Shown here: positions 1 to 11,186 of the stretch, piece after piece
Layout of the letters: each line of letters begins with the position of its first letter
How positions within the stretch are numbered: position 1 is the first letter of the stretch
From: Camellia lanceoleosa
Taxonomy: Eukaryota; Streptophyta; Magnoliopsida; Ericales; Theaceae
Length of the DNA stretch: 64,000 nucleotides
Direction of reading: 5' to 3'
NCBI GenBank assembly: GCA_025200525.1
Contig: CM045762.1
Coordinates: forward strand, 86,432,717 to 86,496,716
Made by a program: the position numbers and the translations under genes
Notes under the pieces: generated by a model
Seen by the model: the letters and a program-made list of their open reading frames with translations, nothing else
Database searches by the model: none
Told to the model about the DNA's origin: nothing

Positions 1-765
1 GCAAATACCATATGGGGGTAAGCATACAATTACAATGCAAAATGTAATGTGTGTTTGCTAATTTGATATGCGATTTACATATGTATTGGCCGGTCGGAAG
101 GGTACTGCAAATGATTCAAGAGTGTTCATTAAAATCGTACATGATCCAACAAATTTATTTCCAATGCCACCAACAGGTACGTATTATATGGAATTTTGTT
201 AATTTATAATGAATATTCTTTTATCAACCCATAATAATAGATACATACATGTTGAACAGATAAATACTATGTTGTCGACTCAGGTTATACAAATATGCCT
301 GGCTTTTTATCGCCATACCGTGGTGAGAGGTACCATCTAAATGAGTTTCGTAATCAACGTCGACAACCAAGAAACAAGAAGCAAATGTTCAATTACCGAC
401 ACTCCTCACTGCGCAATGTGATTGAAAGATGCTTCGGTGTCTTGAAGGCTTGTTTTCCAATTTTGAGAGACATGCCTCCGTATTCAACTAAGACACAGAG
501 ATACATCCCCATTGCATGTTGTACAATACACAATTGGATAAGGATACATTCTCAAAGTGACACATTGTTCGCTGAATGGGCCAATCCAAATCGTATCATT
601 GAAGATGATGGGCCTAGTGGAGGTGGTAGTAGCAGCTCGACACATGCAGGAAGTAGTTCTCAGCAACCAATTGACTTAGACATTAGTCAACCTCAATTAC
701 GTCACATGTCTGATGTAAGAAATCAAATTGCTGGTCAAATTTGGGAATCTGTCGAAAATAATTGA
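1..765 (+). pseudogene. PIF/Harbinger (HARBI1-like) DDE transposase, 3' part, broken
   Basis: This is the C-terminal half of a DDE_Tnp_4 nuclease; the gene starts left of the window. Exon 71-176 encodes RFTYVLAGRKGTANDSRVF, the block with the second catalytic Asp. An intron with GT/AG borders (177-259) follows. Exon 260-765 encodes KYYVVDSGYTNMPGFLSPYR, RYHLNEF, and HSSLRNVIERCFGVLKACFP, the family block with the catalytic Glu. The tail is Ser/Gly-rich. Reading frame 2 upstream of 71 also looks like the family (TMQNVMCVC before FDMRF) but contains an in-frame TAA at 59-61, where the family has an ordinary residue. I therefore call it a pseudogene. The first catalytic Asp would lie outside the window. 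Confidence 0.88.
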
Positions 766-1141
766 AATATTATTTATGCGTATAATAGATTGTGGAAGAT
801 GTTTTTTTATAGTTTGTAGAAGAATTGAGATGTTATTATTATGGTTTGTTAGTTGTTATGAACATTATGGTTATTAAATTTATCTATGGTTGGTATTGTA
901 TCAATATGATTATTATGGATAATGTGTATGATCCCATTGTCAAAAAAAAAATTAAAAAAAATTTTTAAAAAAAATTAGGCCTTAACAAACATGTTTTTTA
1001 GTTTATGTTTTCAAAAATTTTCAAACATTTTGTCCAAACCAAACGGGTTTATTATTTATGTTTTTCTAAAAATAAACAAAAATTAGTTTATAAAATTTTT
1101 GTAAACATAAACAAAAAACATAAACGTTACCAAACGCTACC
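1..1141 (+). mobile_element. PIF/Harbinger element, right end
   Basis: The transposase is followed by about 370 bp of AT-rich sequence ending in CCAAACGCTACC (1130-1141). Read inward from the end this is GGTAGCGTTTGG, the kind of terminus PIF/Harbinger elements carry. The next three bases are TTA (1142-1144), the usual target duplication of this superfamily. The left end is outside the window, so the inverted repeat cannot be paired. Confidence 0.6.
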
Positions 1142-1162
1142 TTATTATTCTGCATTTTGTTA

Positions 1163-1400
1163 CTACATGGAAATATCTTGTATTTTATCCCCTTTCATTG
1201 CCCAATTAAGTCTTGATTTTTGCAGCCATAACCATTCCACCATCATACTCAACCTCCACATCTCAGCTCTAACTTCACTTCTCTTAACTTTTTCCGCATC
1301 ATCAAGGTCTCTAACCTCAGCCAGAAGATCGAAGCTATGAAGTTCACCCTCTACTGCCTTCAAACTATTTAATACATTTCCAAAAATCTCCACATTTCAA
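1163..1400 (-). pseudogene. LINE (L1-type) ORF2 fragment
   Basis: The minus-strand frame reads ...LKAVEGELHSFDLLAEVRDL...KVKRSEVRAEMWRLSMMVEW followed by LWLQKSRLNWAMKGDK. In plant L1 LINEs the linker between the endonuclease and reverse transcriptase domains has the pattern EEIxWxQKSRxxWxxxGDxNTxFFH. The fragment matches this through GDK and then decays (IQDIS in place of NTRFF). No reverse transcriptase block was seen next to it, so this is a short dead scrap. Confidence 0.65.
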
Positions 1401-1639
1401 CTTTTGAGGCCACTTTTCAAAATCTTCAACTTTTAAAGCAGTATAAACCTAGCCCAACCTTCTACTTTGGTCTCTTGCCAATTTGTCTCCCAAAAACTCT
1501 GAATTTTTTTTGTGTAAGAACTTAATTGTCAAGACATGCAAGTAAATATAACCAAGTTAATCCCAATTCCCCTATCTAAAAAAAAAATCTCAATTCAAAG
1601 GGTATTCAATGAAAGGTAAAAATATGAGTAGCCTTTGTT

Positions 1640-2270
1640 TTCTCCTCATATAACGATGGTCCTCAGGTTAGTTTTATTGGCTTCAATATTCACTACTGAT
1701 GATGATGTTGGCTCCAGAAGGAGCGAGTCGGGTTGATCCACGCTTCCCATACAGTTGTTCGATTGCTGAGTCCATAGAGAAACCTGCACAAGAGTTCGAC
1801 GGGGAATGGGGAGTCCCCCAGCGAACCCTCCGACGAGCAAGTTAGAGAAGTGAGAGTAATGGGATGTAGAGATAGGATGGGGATAGAGAACTTAACATTT
1901 TCTTCATCTTAGAAGCCTGCTTATATCCTTCGTTCATCATTTCTTTGTCCACTCCAAGCTGTCATGTTGGCCGAAAGTCTATGTTCTAGCTTGCCTTGTT
2001 CGCGGTGAGGCCGTTCTGTTTCGTCGTGAAAGGGTTATCGTAATAAATGCTGCAGGGGAACTCATTAATGGCTGATGTATGGTGCAATAACCCTGCAGGA
2101 TCTTTGTCTGCTTATGTGGCTGGTTCTACTCTTGACAGGTGTCTAGATGTCATTGGTTCTTGGTGTAACATTGGGTTCTAGGAAAGTTGGGCATTAGTAT
2201 TTGAATCACGGATTGGGCCATAAGTCGTGGGCCAAAAGCTCCTGTAGGCCCACCTACGTCAACTACAAAC
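1640..2270 (-). repeat. Possible LTR fragment, minus orientation
   Basis: The stretch is GC-richer than its surroundings. Read on the minus strand it has a TATA-like GATATAAGCAGG (plus 1917-1928) followed about 100 bp on by a region with stops in every frame. It starts near TGACGTAGG (plus about 2270) and has no long frame. The layout resembles an LTR U3-R region, but no target duplication or partner was found, so this is a weak call. Confidence 0.3.
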
Positions 2271-2527
2271 CTCTAATAACTCATCTAACCTTAATTTACC
2301 AAACATGAGAGCCCAATTCAATTCTTGATGAAACATTTGCTGTGTTCACCACCTTCTCTCCTCTCTCTCCAACATATCATGAAAACACTGTCCCTTCAAA
2401 GAGAGAGGAAAGGAGGTCTCAACAAAGCTAAGCCACCTTTCTTCTTCCTTCCTCAACAAAAAGTAATCATTTGAGGCAAAGGTAGGAAGAGAACTTGTAC
2501 TACTATTGTACAAGAGAGTCTGGCACT

Positions 2528-3454
2528 ATGAATGATCTCTTCTCAGGTTCATTCAAAAAGTACAAGGACCTCAAGCACTAGATTCATGTATATGACATAG
2601 AGTTTGGTGGTGGCGGCATAGTAAACGAAATAATTGATCTCGATAGGTTTTTTGAGGATGTAGAGAAGGTGAAGGATGACATGAAAGATGTCAAGAGGTT
2701 GTACAAAAATTTGCAAGAGTCAAATGAGGAGAGTAAAACGGTGCATAATGCGAAAACCATGAAAGAATTGCGGTCCAGGATGGATGTAGACGTTGCACAG
2801 TTATTGAAAAGGGTCAAAGTCATTCAGGGAAAGCTTGAGGCATTGGAAAGGTCCAACGCCGCTCATCGAAGCATCCCCAGGTGTGGTCCAGGCTCGTCTG
2901 CTGACCACACTCGGACTTCAGTAGTTAGTGGGTTAAGGAAGAAACGAAAGGTCATGATGGATGAGTTCCAAACATTAAGGGCTAAAATGACAACCGAGTA
3001 CAAGGAGACCGTTGAGCCAAGGTACTTCGCCATTACATGGGAGAAGGCAAACGAAGAATTGATCAAGAATTTGATATCAAGTGGGGAAAGTGAGACATTT
3101 CTTCAAAAGACGATTCAAGAACAAGGGCATGGCCAGATCTTGGACACCATTTCAGAGATTCAAGAGAGGCACGATGCTATGAAGGAGATTAAGAAGAACT
3201 TGGTCGAGCTTCATCAAGTGTTCTTGGACATGGCGGCATTGGTGGAGGCACAGGGTCAACAATTGAATGATATAGAAAGTCATGTGGCTCATGCCAATTC
3301 CTTTGTTAGGAGAGGGACTGATCAACTCGAAGAAGCAAGGGAATAGCAAAAGAGCTCCAGGAAATTTACTTGCATTGCCATAGGCCTTGGTGCTTGTGTC
3401 CTCATCCTTATTCTATTCCTGGTTTTGTCTTCTATTTTGGTTCATGTATTGTAG
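2528..3454 (+). pseudogene. Qa-SNARE syntaxin, SYP12-like, interrupted by two TAG codons
   Basis: One uninterrupted frame of 308 codons runs from ATG 2528 to TAG 3452, with only two internal stops: TAG at 2579-2581 (codon 18) and TAG at 3344-3346 (codon 273). The start MNDLFSGSFKKYKDL is typical of plasma-membrane SYP12 syntaxins. It is followed by an Habc-type helical region with a [12 protein letters not shown] block. The Qa-SNARE motif lies at about residues 205-270 ([20 protein letters not shown]), with the zero-layer Gln in VEAQGQQ at about residue 242. After the second stop the frame continues with QKSSRKFTCIAIGLGACVLI and more hydrophobic residues, the expected C-terminal membrane anchor. 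Length, order and anchor fit the family. Without readthrough the product loses its N-terminus or its anchor. No intron is present. Pseudogene is the simplest call. Confidence 0.88.
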
Positions 3455-4022
3455 AAACACTTGACATTTTCCAGTGATGGAGAACATTTTTTCCGGCGTT
3501 TTGAAAGACAAAAAAAGTTTATGTTTTCCTCAATTTTTGAACATGTTTCTGTCTCGTAACTATTTTCTTTCTACATCTCTTTCACAAACAAGACATATAG
3601 AAATATGTCCATTAAGATATCTTTCTTTCTTTTTGACTAATGTTAGAGAACCTAAAAATTTTATCAAAATTTATACCAAATGTCTCACATGAGTGTGAGA
3701 TCTACGTGTGTGGGTCCCATGCGGATCCCACACCCATACGTGAAACATTTGGTAAAATTTTTAGTAGAATTTTTGAGATGTCTAGCATTTTTGTTCTTTT
3801 TTCTTTCTTTCTTTCTTTTTTTTTGGTTGTGTTTCACATATACCAATTTAGTTTGCATGTTGTGTATACAACCCTCTTGCACCTCATGGTAAAATTGAAG
3901 GTAAATTCCACTCATCTCTTTTGAAATTTTGCATAATTGACTTTATTAAGATTTCCCCCTCTTATTATATGGTCATAGATATCATTGAACACATACAATA
4001 ACATTCTCAACTAAGCATATGA

Positions 4023-4025
<3 letters not shown>

Positions 4026-4056
<31 letters not shown>
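4026..4056. repeat. (CT)n microsatellite
   Basis: An uninterrupted CT dinucleotide run of about 31 bp lies in the AT-rich sequence downstream of the syntaxin frame. Confidence 0.95.
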
Positions 4057-4059
<3 letters not shown>

Positions 4060-5300
4060 GCCTCCACCCCCGAGTCTTGCCGTTTGGCCGGCCGCTGCCT
4101 TTGGCCATGGTAGTCAGCTGGCCTCTCTAGTGTTTGTTTCTTGTTTTTTTTTTCCCCCCCTTCTAATAATCTTGAATCCCTATAGATTTCCTACCTTATC
4201 TTTTCAGATTTATAGATTTGCTGAGGTGTTTTTTGTTCGTAATATGGTGCTCGGCTATGGATCTTCATTCGGGTTTTCATCGGTGGGTGTTTGGTGTTCT
4301 ATGTTGGGCTCTGTGGCGGTTTTGGTTGTTTGATAAGTGGAGTTTGCAGGGTGAACTCAGTTCCGTTCGAGAGTGCTTGGCCATGGATAAAGGGAGGATG
4401 TATGAAGGGAAGTGTTTCAGTCATGGATGAAGGTGTTTCGGCCATGGGAGGCGTTATGCGAGGTATTAAATCATGGTTAAGGGAGGTGTTTCGACAGGTG
4501 GGAATGGTGGTGCTTTGGTTATAGGGTGGGTTTCACGGCCATGTGGGGTTTTGTTCGGCTGCTGCGGTCATGGATGGTGCCTTGATCATGGATGGGTTGT
4601 TTGTGTTTAGGAATCATTATGCGAGTGGGAGTTTGAAGGGTGGACGATCCTGGTTGTTCTAGGATCTTCATTCGGGCGCTCCTATGCGTGTCAGAATTTG
4701 AGGGGTGAACTCTGTCCATTCATATGGTGTTTGTCAGGTGGGAGAGCTGGTTCTTGGCTATGGGAGATGCCTCTTTGTTGTTCAACAGGGGGAGGTGTGG
4801 TTTTCTGCCATGGGTTTCAGTTTAGGAAGTTTTCCAGCCATGGGTTTTTGGCCATGGAAGGTGTGTTGGTCATAGGTGGACTCGGGAATGGGTGGTTTTC
4901 CATGGAAGCGCGGTCGTCGGCGGCAATGGAGTCTCAGTAGAGGTCTCATGAGAGACAAGAGTTAGGCGTCGGAGACAAAAGCTGTGGTTGTTTATAAATT
5001 ATTTAAGAGTGTTCGCTTTGGTTTGGGAGTTTTGGGTTGCATAGGCTGTCTTTGGGGATTCAAGTTGTTTTTTTGTTGCTTTGTAGTTGAGTTCTTTTTA
5101 ACTCCTTTTCTTTTTTCTTTTTGGTTGCTTTCTTCAAAAAAATAAATAAATAAATAAATAAATTGTGAGGCGGAGGGGTTGATTGTATAGATGCGAGTAG
5201 CGGTAGTAAGAATATTTTATAGTTTCTAAATCTCTCGATGCATTGCATCTTTCTATATCTTTAATTCATGTTTTTAATGAAATTTTTATTTTACTTATCA
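4060..5300 (+). repeat. Unclassified dispersed repeat with a LINE-like 3' end
   Basis: The segment has a higher GC content than its flanks and is rich in recurring GCCATGG / CATGGATGAAG-type words. Open frames there change register constantly and show no known domain. Its end (about 5070-5305) has a T-rich stretch, an AAATAAATAAATAA run and then TTTAATGAAATTTTTATTTT, which resembles the tails of plant L1 LINEs. No reverse transcriptase is present. It could be a 5'-rearranged LINE or an unrelated repeat. Confidence 0.35.
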
Positions 5301-5305
5301 AAATG

Positions 5306-7132
5306 TGGTCTGATTCTCTTTCCTTCAACACTCTGTTTTGCTTCTTTCCTTCTTTGCCTAAAATTGCCTAATGACCACTTAAAATGCCTACTGTACCTTG
5401 TTTTGAGATTCCTTTATGTATTTTTATACTTGAATTTGGGAATTTTTAGATAATGTGATATATGTTGAGAACCAACATGGCTGAGGCCTTTCAAGATTGC
5501 ATTTTCATTTCAATTGATGTATACAAAAGTCGTCTTCGATTCAAGTTGTTGTTCAAGCCGTCCTCATTGTTATTGCAAAAAGCCACCACCACCGCCATCA
5601 ACTCTCCTACCGCTCACATTCACAACTGCCAACAATTTTCTCCATGCTCCGCTTTTCCTGCTCAACTTCATGTCATCATATTTATTTACCTCTATCTCTA
5701 TTCCCCTCTACTCCTTCCCATTCGTATACCCAATTTGCTCCCCTTCCTATCTACCTCATCTTCTCCTTTATTAGCTCATTTCCACTTTTTATTTTTATGC
5801 ATTTAACTGTACTAATTAAGACTATCATTTTCTTTAACTAATTATGGGTAAAATTAGAATTTTTATTTGGGATTGGCTTTTTTAGTAGCTTTTCTGTTGA
5901 TATTTTCTTCTAATTCTAATTAATTTTTTTTAAAAAAAATTAAGACTTTTAAAATCTATTCAACTAAACGAACCAAAAAAGTAAAATAAATAAACAAACA
6001 AATAAATAAAATCTACTAAACACACACACACATACAAAAAGAGAGATTCAGTGTGTTTAGTTTGAGTTTCTTGAATTAAGTTTTTTAAAAATCGAGTTTT
6101 TTGATTTTCGTATTTTTTTTTGTTTTTAGTGAATATTTTTAAAAAAAATTTTACTTTTTTAGATGTACCTTACTTATATGTATCTAAAAAGTAAAAAATT
6201 TATGAAAAAATATTTTAAAAAATTAATAAATACATAAACACACAAAAAATGTATTGAATTCTCATTTTTTTTTTATATATTTTTGGTATTTAGTAAATTT
6301 TTAAAAAGTTTTTTTCACTGTTTTTTTACTTTTTAGGTATATTTATGTTAGATATGTCTAAAAATTTAAAAAAAATGCTTAAAATATTAAAAAAATTTAG
6401 TAAAAACAAAAAAAAATACGAAAAACAAGAAAGTATAATTTTTTTGAAAAGTGTTTTTAAAAAAAGGAAACCAAGCAAAGTTATTAAATTTTATTTTTGT
6501 TTTTTTTTTCTTTATACTTTTTTTGGTCATTAGTGAATTTTTTTTTTTTTTTTTTTGAATTTTCTACTTTTTAGTTTCTTATACAATAATGGGCCGGAAA
6601 AGTAAAAAAGTTTAACACAAATAAAAAATAAATGAATTTAACTATATGCCAATCAATGCCTTAATGTAAAAAATGCCAAGGATACAATTTCCATCTCCTG
6701 CATTAACAAAAACCCTCATAGCAAGAGGCTAAGTATTACAATGTTCAAAAATTAAGAGAGTATAATGTAAATTAACTAAAAATGTGAGATTAACTATATT
6801 TTTTCCAAACCTTAAGTAGGATTGGTGTAATTTACCTAGGGGTAGACATAGATTGAGCTGGTCCGAGTTCGGGCCGAGCTTGTTCTACCAAATAAAGGGG
6901 AATTATATTTACACCAACTAAATCATTACGTATGCCTAACTTCTTATTACACTCTATTAGATTATTTATGATTATAATTTGCTCTTAATACAATCTATAT
7001 TTTTTCCTAAACTATCCTTCAAGGTGCACCCAAATAATAAACAAATCAAAAACTCCAAATTACACCACTTTGAAAACATCTAATTCTTTAACAAAGAGAG
7101 CATAATCATGTCCATACTCTTCCTAAAAAACC
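5306..7132. other. AT-rich intergenic sequence
   Basis: No convincing gene was found. 6040-6560 is extremely AT-rich and locally self-complementary, with alternating A and T runs around TTTAGTGAATTTTT / AAAATTTAGTAAA words. This may be a decayed hairpin element, but no clean ends were seen. Confidence 0.5.
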
Positions 7133-7160
7133 CTTTTGCCAGAAATCTCTGAAGATGGAC

Positions 7161-9365
7161 TGTAGCGATCCCGGTCTTTCCCCATTTAGTTGTTGTATCC
7201 GGACTTAGGTTCTGTGGAGCTTGTTGTTGTATATATCCTGTTGTCATCCTTTAATTCCTTATTTATGAGTTATAGGATGTGTTGGGCAGGTTTGTTACAG
7301 GTTGGGTGTGTTTAGGAGCAAATGGTTGTTGCCCAGATTTTGGTGTCTTCGCTCGAGCGAGAACTTTGTCGCTCGAGCAAGCTCTTTGTTTTAGATCCTT
7401 CGCTCGAGCCAGGGTTTGTTAGCTCGAGCGATAGTTGAGTTTTGTGTCTGGTGGCTCGAGCGAGAAGTCCTTCACTCGAGCTTGCGTCTGCATCTGGTTC
7501 TGGACCTGAGAGTTGCATTTCTTGGCTCGAGCGAGCTTTCCTTCGCTCGAACGAGCGAGGTGTATGTTTTGAGTTTCTTCGCTCGAGCGAGCATTTTGTC
7601 GCTCGAGCGTGCTTCTGGGTTGCAGACCTAAAGCTTCGCATTGTTGGCTCGAGCGAGACTTTCTACGCTCGAGCGAGAATTCTTTGTGTCTGGTCGCTCG
7701 AGCGACCAATTCTTCGCTCGAGCGAGCTTGTGTTATATCAGTAGACAGTAGCGGGTAAACACTTCACTTTTTCATCTCTTTTGATTTCAAAACCCTAGAT
7801 CCATGCTCTCTCTCTCTCTTTAAACACCTTCTCTCTAGGGATTGATCTACTTCTAGTGAGTTTCTAGCCTAGTCTCTTTATAAAAAAGATAGAGGGTCGC
7901 GAGGGCTTCCTTTTAATCTGAGAATTTGGAGATTTGGAGCACTTTGGTTTTTGGTCATCCTCTTCATTTGAGCTCTTCATTTCGAGGTAGGGATACCCTA
8001 CTCCATCTTATGAGTTTTGTCTTAAATTTTGGGCATTTTGATATGTTGGTATTGTTGGGTAATTTTTGGGAAAGTAGAAACTCCATGTGTATGTAAGGGT
8101 TAGAAAATGGAACTATTGTTGTCAAATTGTTGAATTTGAGCCTTTGGGTTGATATATGATAAAGGGGGGAGAATGCCCTAATTATGAAATAAATTAATTT
8201 GTATAATTAATTTTGGGAAAATGTGGAAATATGTAATTGAGTTGAGAACAATGAAATTAGGAAAGTATGGGATTGAATGGTGTAGTCGAATAAATTAATC
8301 ACTCACCTATGGAATAAGTTGATATTATATCTATTTAATGCATTTATGTTCTGTTTAGAAATATCTGCTTTGAGCTATCGGTAGAGGATAGTCTTGATTA
8401 TTGTAGATACTGCATGTTGATTAGGGAAAACTAAAACTAATCACATTGAATGTATCACTGAATATGACAGTTGGAATAATACATCAAATATGTGTATTGA
8501 TTGATTCCTGTATATGATAATTGTTTATATACTTGGAATACGTGTATTATGTGGAAGGAGATAGGGGATGTACTCCACGGTTTGAGGGAAGATAGGGGAT
8601 GGACTCTCAAACCGGTTTGGGAGGAGATAGGGGATGAACTCCATTGATACAGCAAATATGTGTATCAGATTGAAGTGTTAATACATCAAATATGTGTATT
8701 AAATAGAAGTGTTAATACAGCGAATGTGTGTACTATTTGGAGTACGGAAATGTTTGAATATGAGATGAAATCTCATTTATGAATTGTGAAATTACGGAAT
8801 TGTTTTAGTATGAATCTTAGTCTCCTTGAATTGTTTGGCCAGGTTCTGAGCCATGTTTATGAATGGAAATTGTATAAGTAAAGGAATATGAAATGAAACA
8901 TGGACTTTATGTTATGGAAATGGATTATGTAATAATGTGATTTATAAGTGTTAACCATCCATCAAATGCTATTGTTTTAGTCATTATTCATAATCAGTTT
9001 AGTACATCTCTACTGGGCTGTGGCTCACCCTATTGGGACATCATTTTCAGGTCCAGGTGATATGTCACCTCCAAGATCATAGCTTGGGAGGTTCTGGGGG
9101 TTGAAGACTCCTTTTGGTTATTTTGTTATCTTTTGTTGTATTACATGTAAATTCAAGCTGAGCGCTTAATGTGTATGAGTTAGTACTCTCTTTTTGTAAC
9201 CAAGTGTTGGCTTGGAAAGTTATAAGCCCGTAGGACATTTACTTTTGTTGTCAACATGTAATACTTTTGTAATGAATACTCTGATAAATGGAAAGATGTT
9301 TATTTCTCTTTTGTCAATGCATGTCAAAATTGTTGGGTTTTATGTATTATTTTGAGGGCGTTACA
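7161..9365 (+). mobile_element. Solo LTR 1 (2,205 bp, TSD TGGAC)
   Basis: The element begins TGTAGCGATCCCGGTC and ends GGGCGTTACA, the TG...CA ends and GGGCGTKACA terminus seen on long gypsy-type plant LTRs. The five bases before it (7156-7160) and after it (9366-9370) are both TGGAC, a perfect 5-bp target duplication. There are no gag-pol frames inside. It is therefore a solo LTR left by recombination between the two LTRs of an element. A TATA-like TTTATAAAAAAG lies near 7881. A palindrome array occupies 7352-7722. Confidence 0.95.
7352..7722. promoter_or_regulatory. Seven 20-bp-spaced pairs of CTCGAG palindromes
   Basis: The hexamer CTCGAG, usually extended to GCTCGAGC or CGCTCGAGCG, starts at 7352, 7372, 7403, 7423, 7455, 7475, 7526, 7582, 7602, 7648, 7668, 7697 and 7717. 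A one-base variant, CTCGAA, starts at 7546. These form seven pairs, and in every pair the start-to-start distance is exactly 20 bp. Pair-to-pair distance varies from 49 to 71 bp. The array sits in the U3-like part of the LTR. Its role is unknown. Confidence 0.9.
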
Positions 9366-9566
9366 TGGACCCAATTCTCTAGACCATCCAAGGTCCGAAT
9401 ATACATCCGAGTTATTCCCTTTCAATTTTCCTTCCTTGGCTTCCTTTGCCTTCAATCTATTTATCAGAATCTCCAAATCGTTCACCAATTTCCATGTATC
9501 ATTGAACACAATGTCGTGATTCGATGAGGCAGCCCATGCGGCGGTCCTTTGCTTCTTGTGCAACAA

Positions 9567-10101
9567 GCTTTATTACGAGTGTTCTTATGTAAGGTGTTGG
9601 GGGAAGAGTTGTGGACTTGTGGGCTATAGTGTTGTGTTTTCATTAAAAGAGCATTTCAATTACCTTTTTTTTTCTTTTTTCTTTTTTTTACCATGACATC
9701 CAACCTGTTAAAAAATTTCACTATTGATATTGATGATAATGGTGAGTTTTGATAGGATGAAATAGAGTTTTGGAGCGCAGAAAAGATGAACAAAAAATAA
9801 TTAAAACTTAGGGAAGAAGATGAAAATTCTTGAATGAAAAATGATTTGTACCTCGAAAAAAAGAAGCTCGAATGGCCCGAATATTTTGCTAGGCTGTCTC
9901 ACCTTTTGACTCGTGCGCAATATTTGTTCTCTCTTCTCTCTATCTCTCTCTTTCTCAAACTCCAAAAGCATTCGTTGTCTTCATCTCTTCAAAATCCTCT
10001 TATCCCTCATTCCTCAGTGAAACCTCCCTCTTTACTCTCTGAAACCTCTAATCTCTGTGAAAGCGTAGAGAAGCTCCTTACCTACTAGTGTCGACTCACA
10101 A
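9567..10101. other. Non-coding stretch
   Basis: The sequence is AT-rich at first. A CT-rich segment at about 9920-10080 could be a leader upstream of the possible exon at 10102. No gene was recognised. Confidence 0.4.
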
Positions 10102-10209
10102 ATGGCAAACGACGACAAAAAACTCCTCATCTACCAGAAGCACAATGCCTCTCATACGCTAACGACACCGGAAACTCCTCATTACCTACCAGAACAAAAC
10201 GAATATGAG
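10102..10209 (+). CDS. Possible first coding exon, unknown protein
   Basis: ATG at 10102 opens 36 codons (MANDDKKLLIYQKHNASHTL...) that end in GAATATGAG followed by GTAAACTC, a plausible splice donor. The upstream CT-rich sequence looks like a leader. No downstream exon was found in the following 900 bp, and the peptide is not recognised. It may be a gene remnant cut off by the LTR nest that begins at 11137. Confidence 0.2.
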
Positions 10210-11136
10210 GTAAACTCGAAATCACAAAACTAGGGTTTATGTTTTGGCTTCAATTTCTATACAAATTCGTCGATTGTGGCTATTTGTGTTTGGATTTTGC
10301 CTTCAATTTGTGTTAGGGTTTTGGTTTTGCCTTAACTTTTAGAACATGTTTTTGGGGTTTATGAATTTATGATTGTTAGGGTTATGATTGTTAGGGTTTG
10401 GACATTATGGGTTTTGCCTTCAATTTATGATTGTTATTTTGATTTTGATTTTAAACCAATATTATAACCTCTGAAATGTTTGCATTTGAAATCTGGAAAT
10501 CTGTTGATGAAATCTATTAATTTGATGGCCAATGTTTTCAACACTCTACACATAATCAGGTGAATTTATTTCAAACTTGAAATAAATTATTCAAATAAGG
10601 GAAGAAAATTAGTTCAATCCATCATTTCTGTAAAAGAGAAATTGCTTGAATAATACAATGTATCCTTAAGTACCCTTAGTGGTGGCTTTGCTCTCATCCA
10701 GTTTGTATGTTAATGAACATCTCCAAATGGTTGAAATCTAGAAATGTTGAAATGTGTAAATGATAAGTTCATAATTTTGTTTTGGGTTTTGTTTTCAATT
10801 TATGATTGTTATTTTGATTATAAACCAATATTCTTACTAATGACAAACCAAAAATTTAGTTACAAAGCTTAACAATTTAGAACCCAATCTTTCTACACTT
10901 GGGGCTGTTTTCTATTCATACTTATCTTATTCATTTTATTTTTCTTCCAATGTAATGCTAAGCTATTTCCCTATGGAAGTAAAATTTATTTAGAAAGCTT
11001 AACAATTTAGAAAGTTCAAAAAATAATTTCTAATAATGGTAAGAGGTTGGGAACTTTGGCTATGATGATCCATGCATAGAATTCTAAATTTCTAATATCA
11101 TGCAAGCCTCAAACAAGAGTAGGGCTTCCCTATTCT
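10210..11136. other. AT-rich sequence, no gene seen
   Basis: The stretch contains TAGGGTTT-type words and no supported frame. If the exon at 10102 is real, this would be its intron. Confidence 0.4.
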
Positions 11137-11186
11137 TGTCACGACCCAAACCCGCTCCCTATAGGTTAAGCGTCATAACCGGCAGT

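Larger units (their letters stand above)
7133..9566 (-). pseudogene. Unknown reading frame split by a solo LTR
   Basis: The minus-strand frame from 9566 reads HKKQRTAAWAASSNHDIVF...NDLEILINRLKAKEAKEGKL...SDLGWSRELG. It reaches the target duplication of the solo LTR at 9366-9370. With one copy of the duplication and the LTR ignored, the same frame continues through 7160-7136 (SSEISGKRVF) and stops at TAG (plus 7133-7135). A TAA lies just upstream of 9566, so the 5' limit is either a splice acceptor or decay. I do not recognise the family. The charged KAKEAKEGKLKGN stretch is the only notable feature. Confidence 0.35.

Noticed and set aside
7352..7722. CRISPR array
   Set aside because: Repeats are 6-10 bp palindromes in pairs with uneven pair spacing, in plant nuclear DNA; no cas genes.
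7312..7744. Overlapping Arg/Ser/Glu-rich frames on both strands of the CTCGAG array
   Set aside because: GCTCGAGCGAG-type repeats read as ARSSE or LERA in any frame; they arise from the palindrome array.
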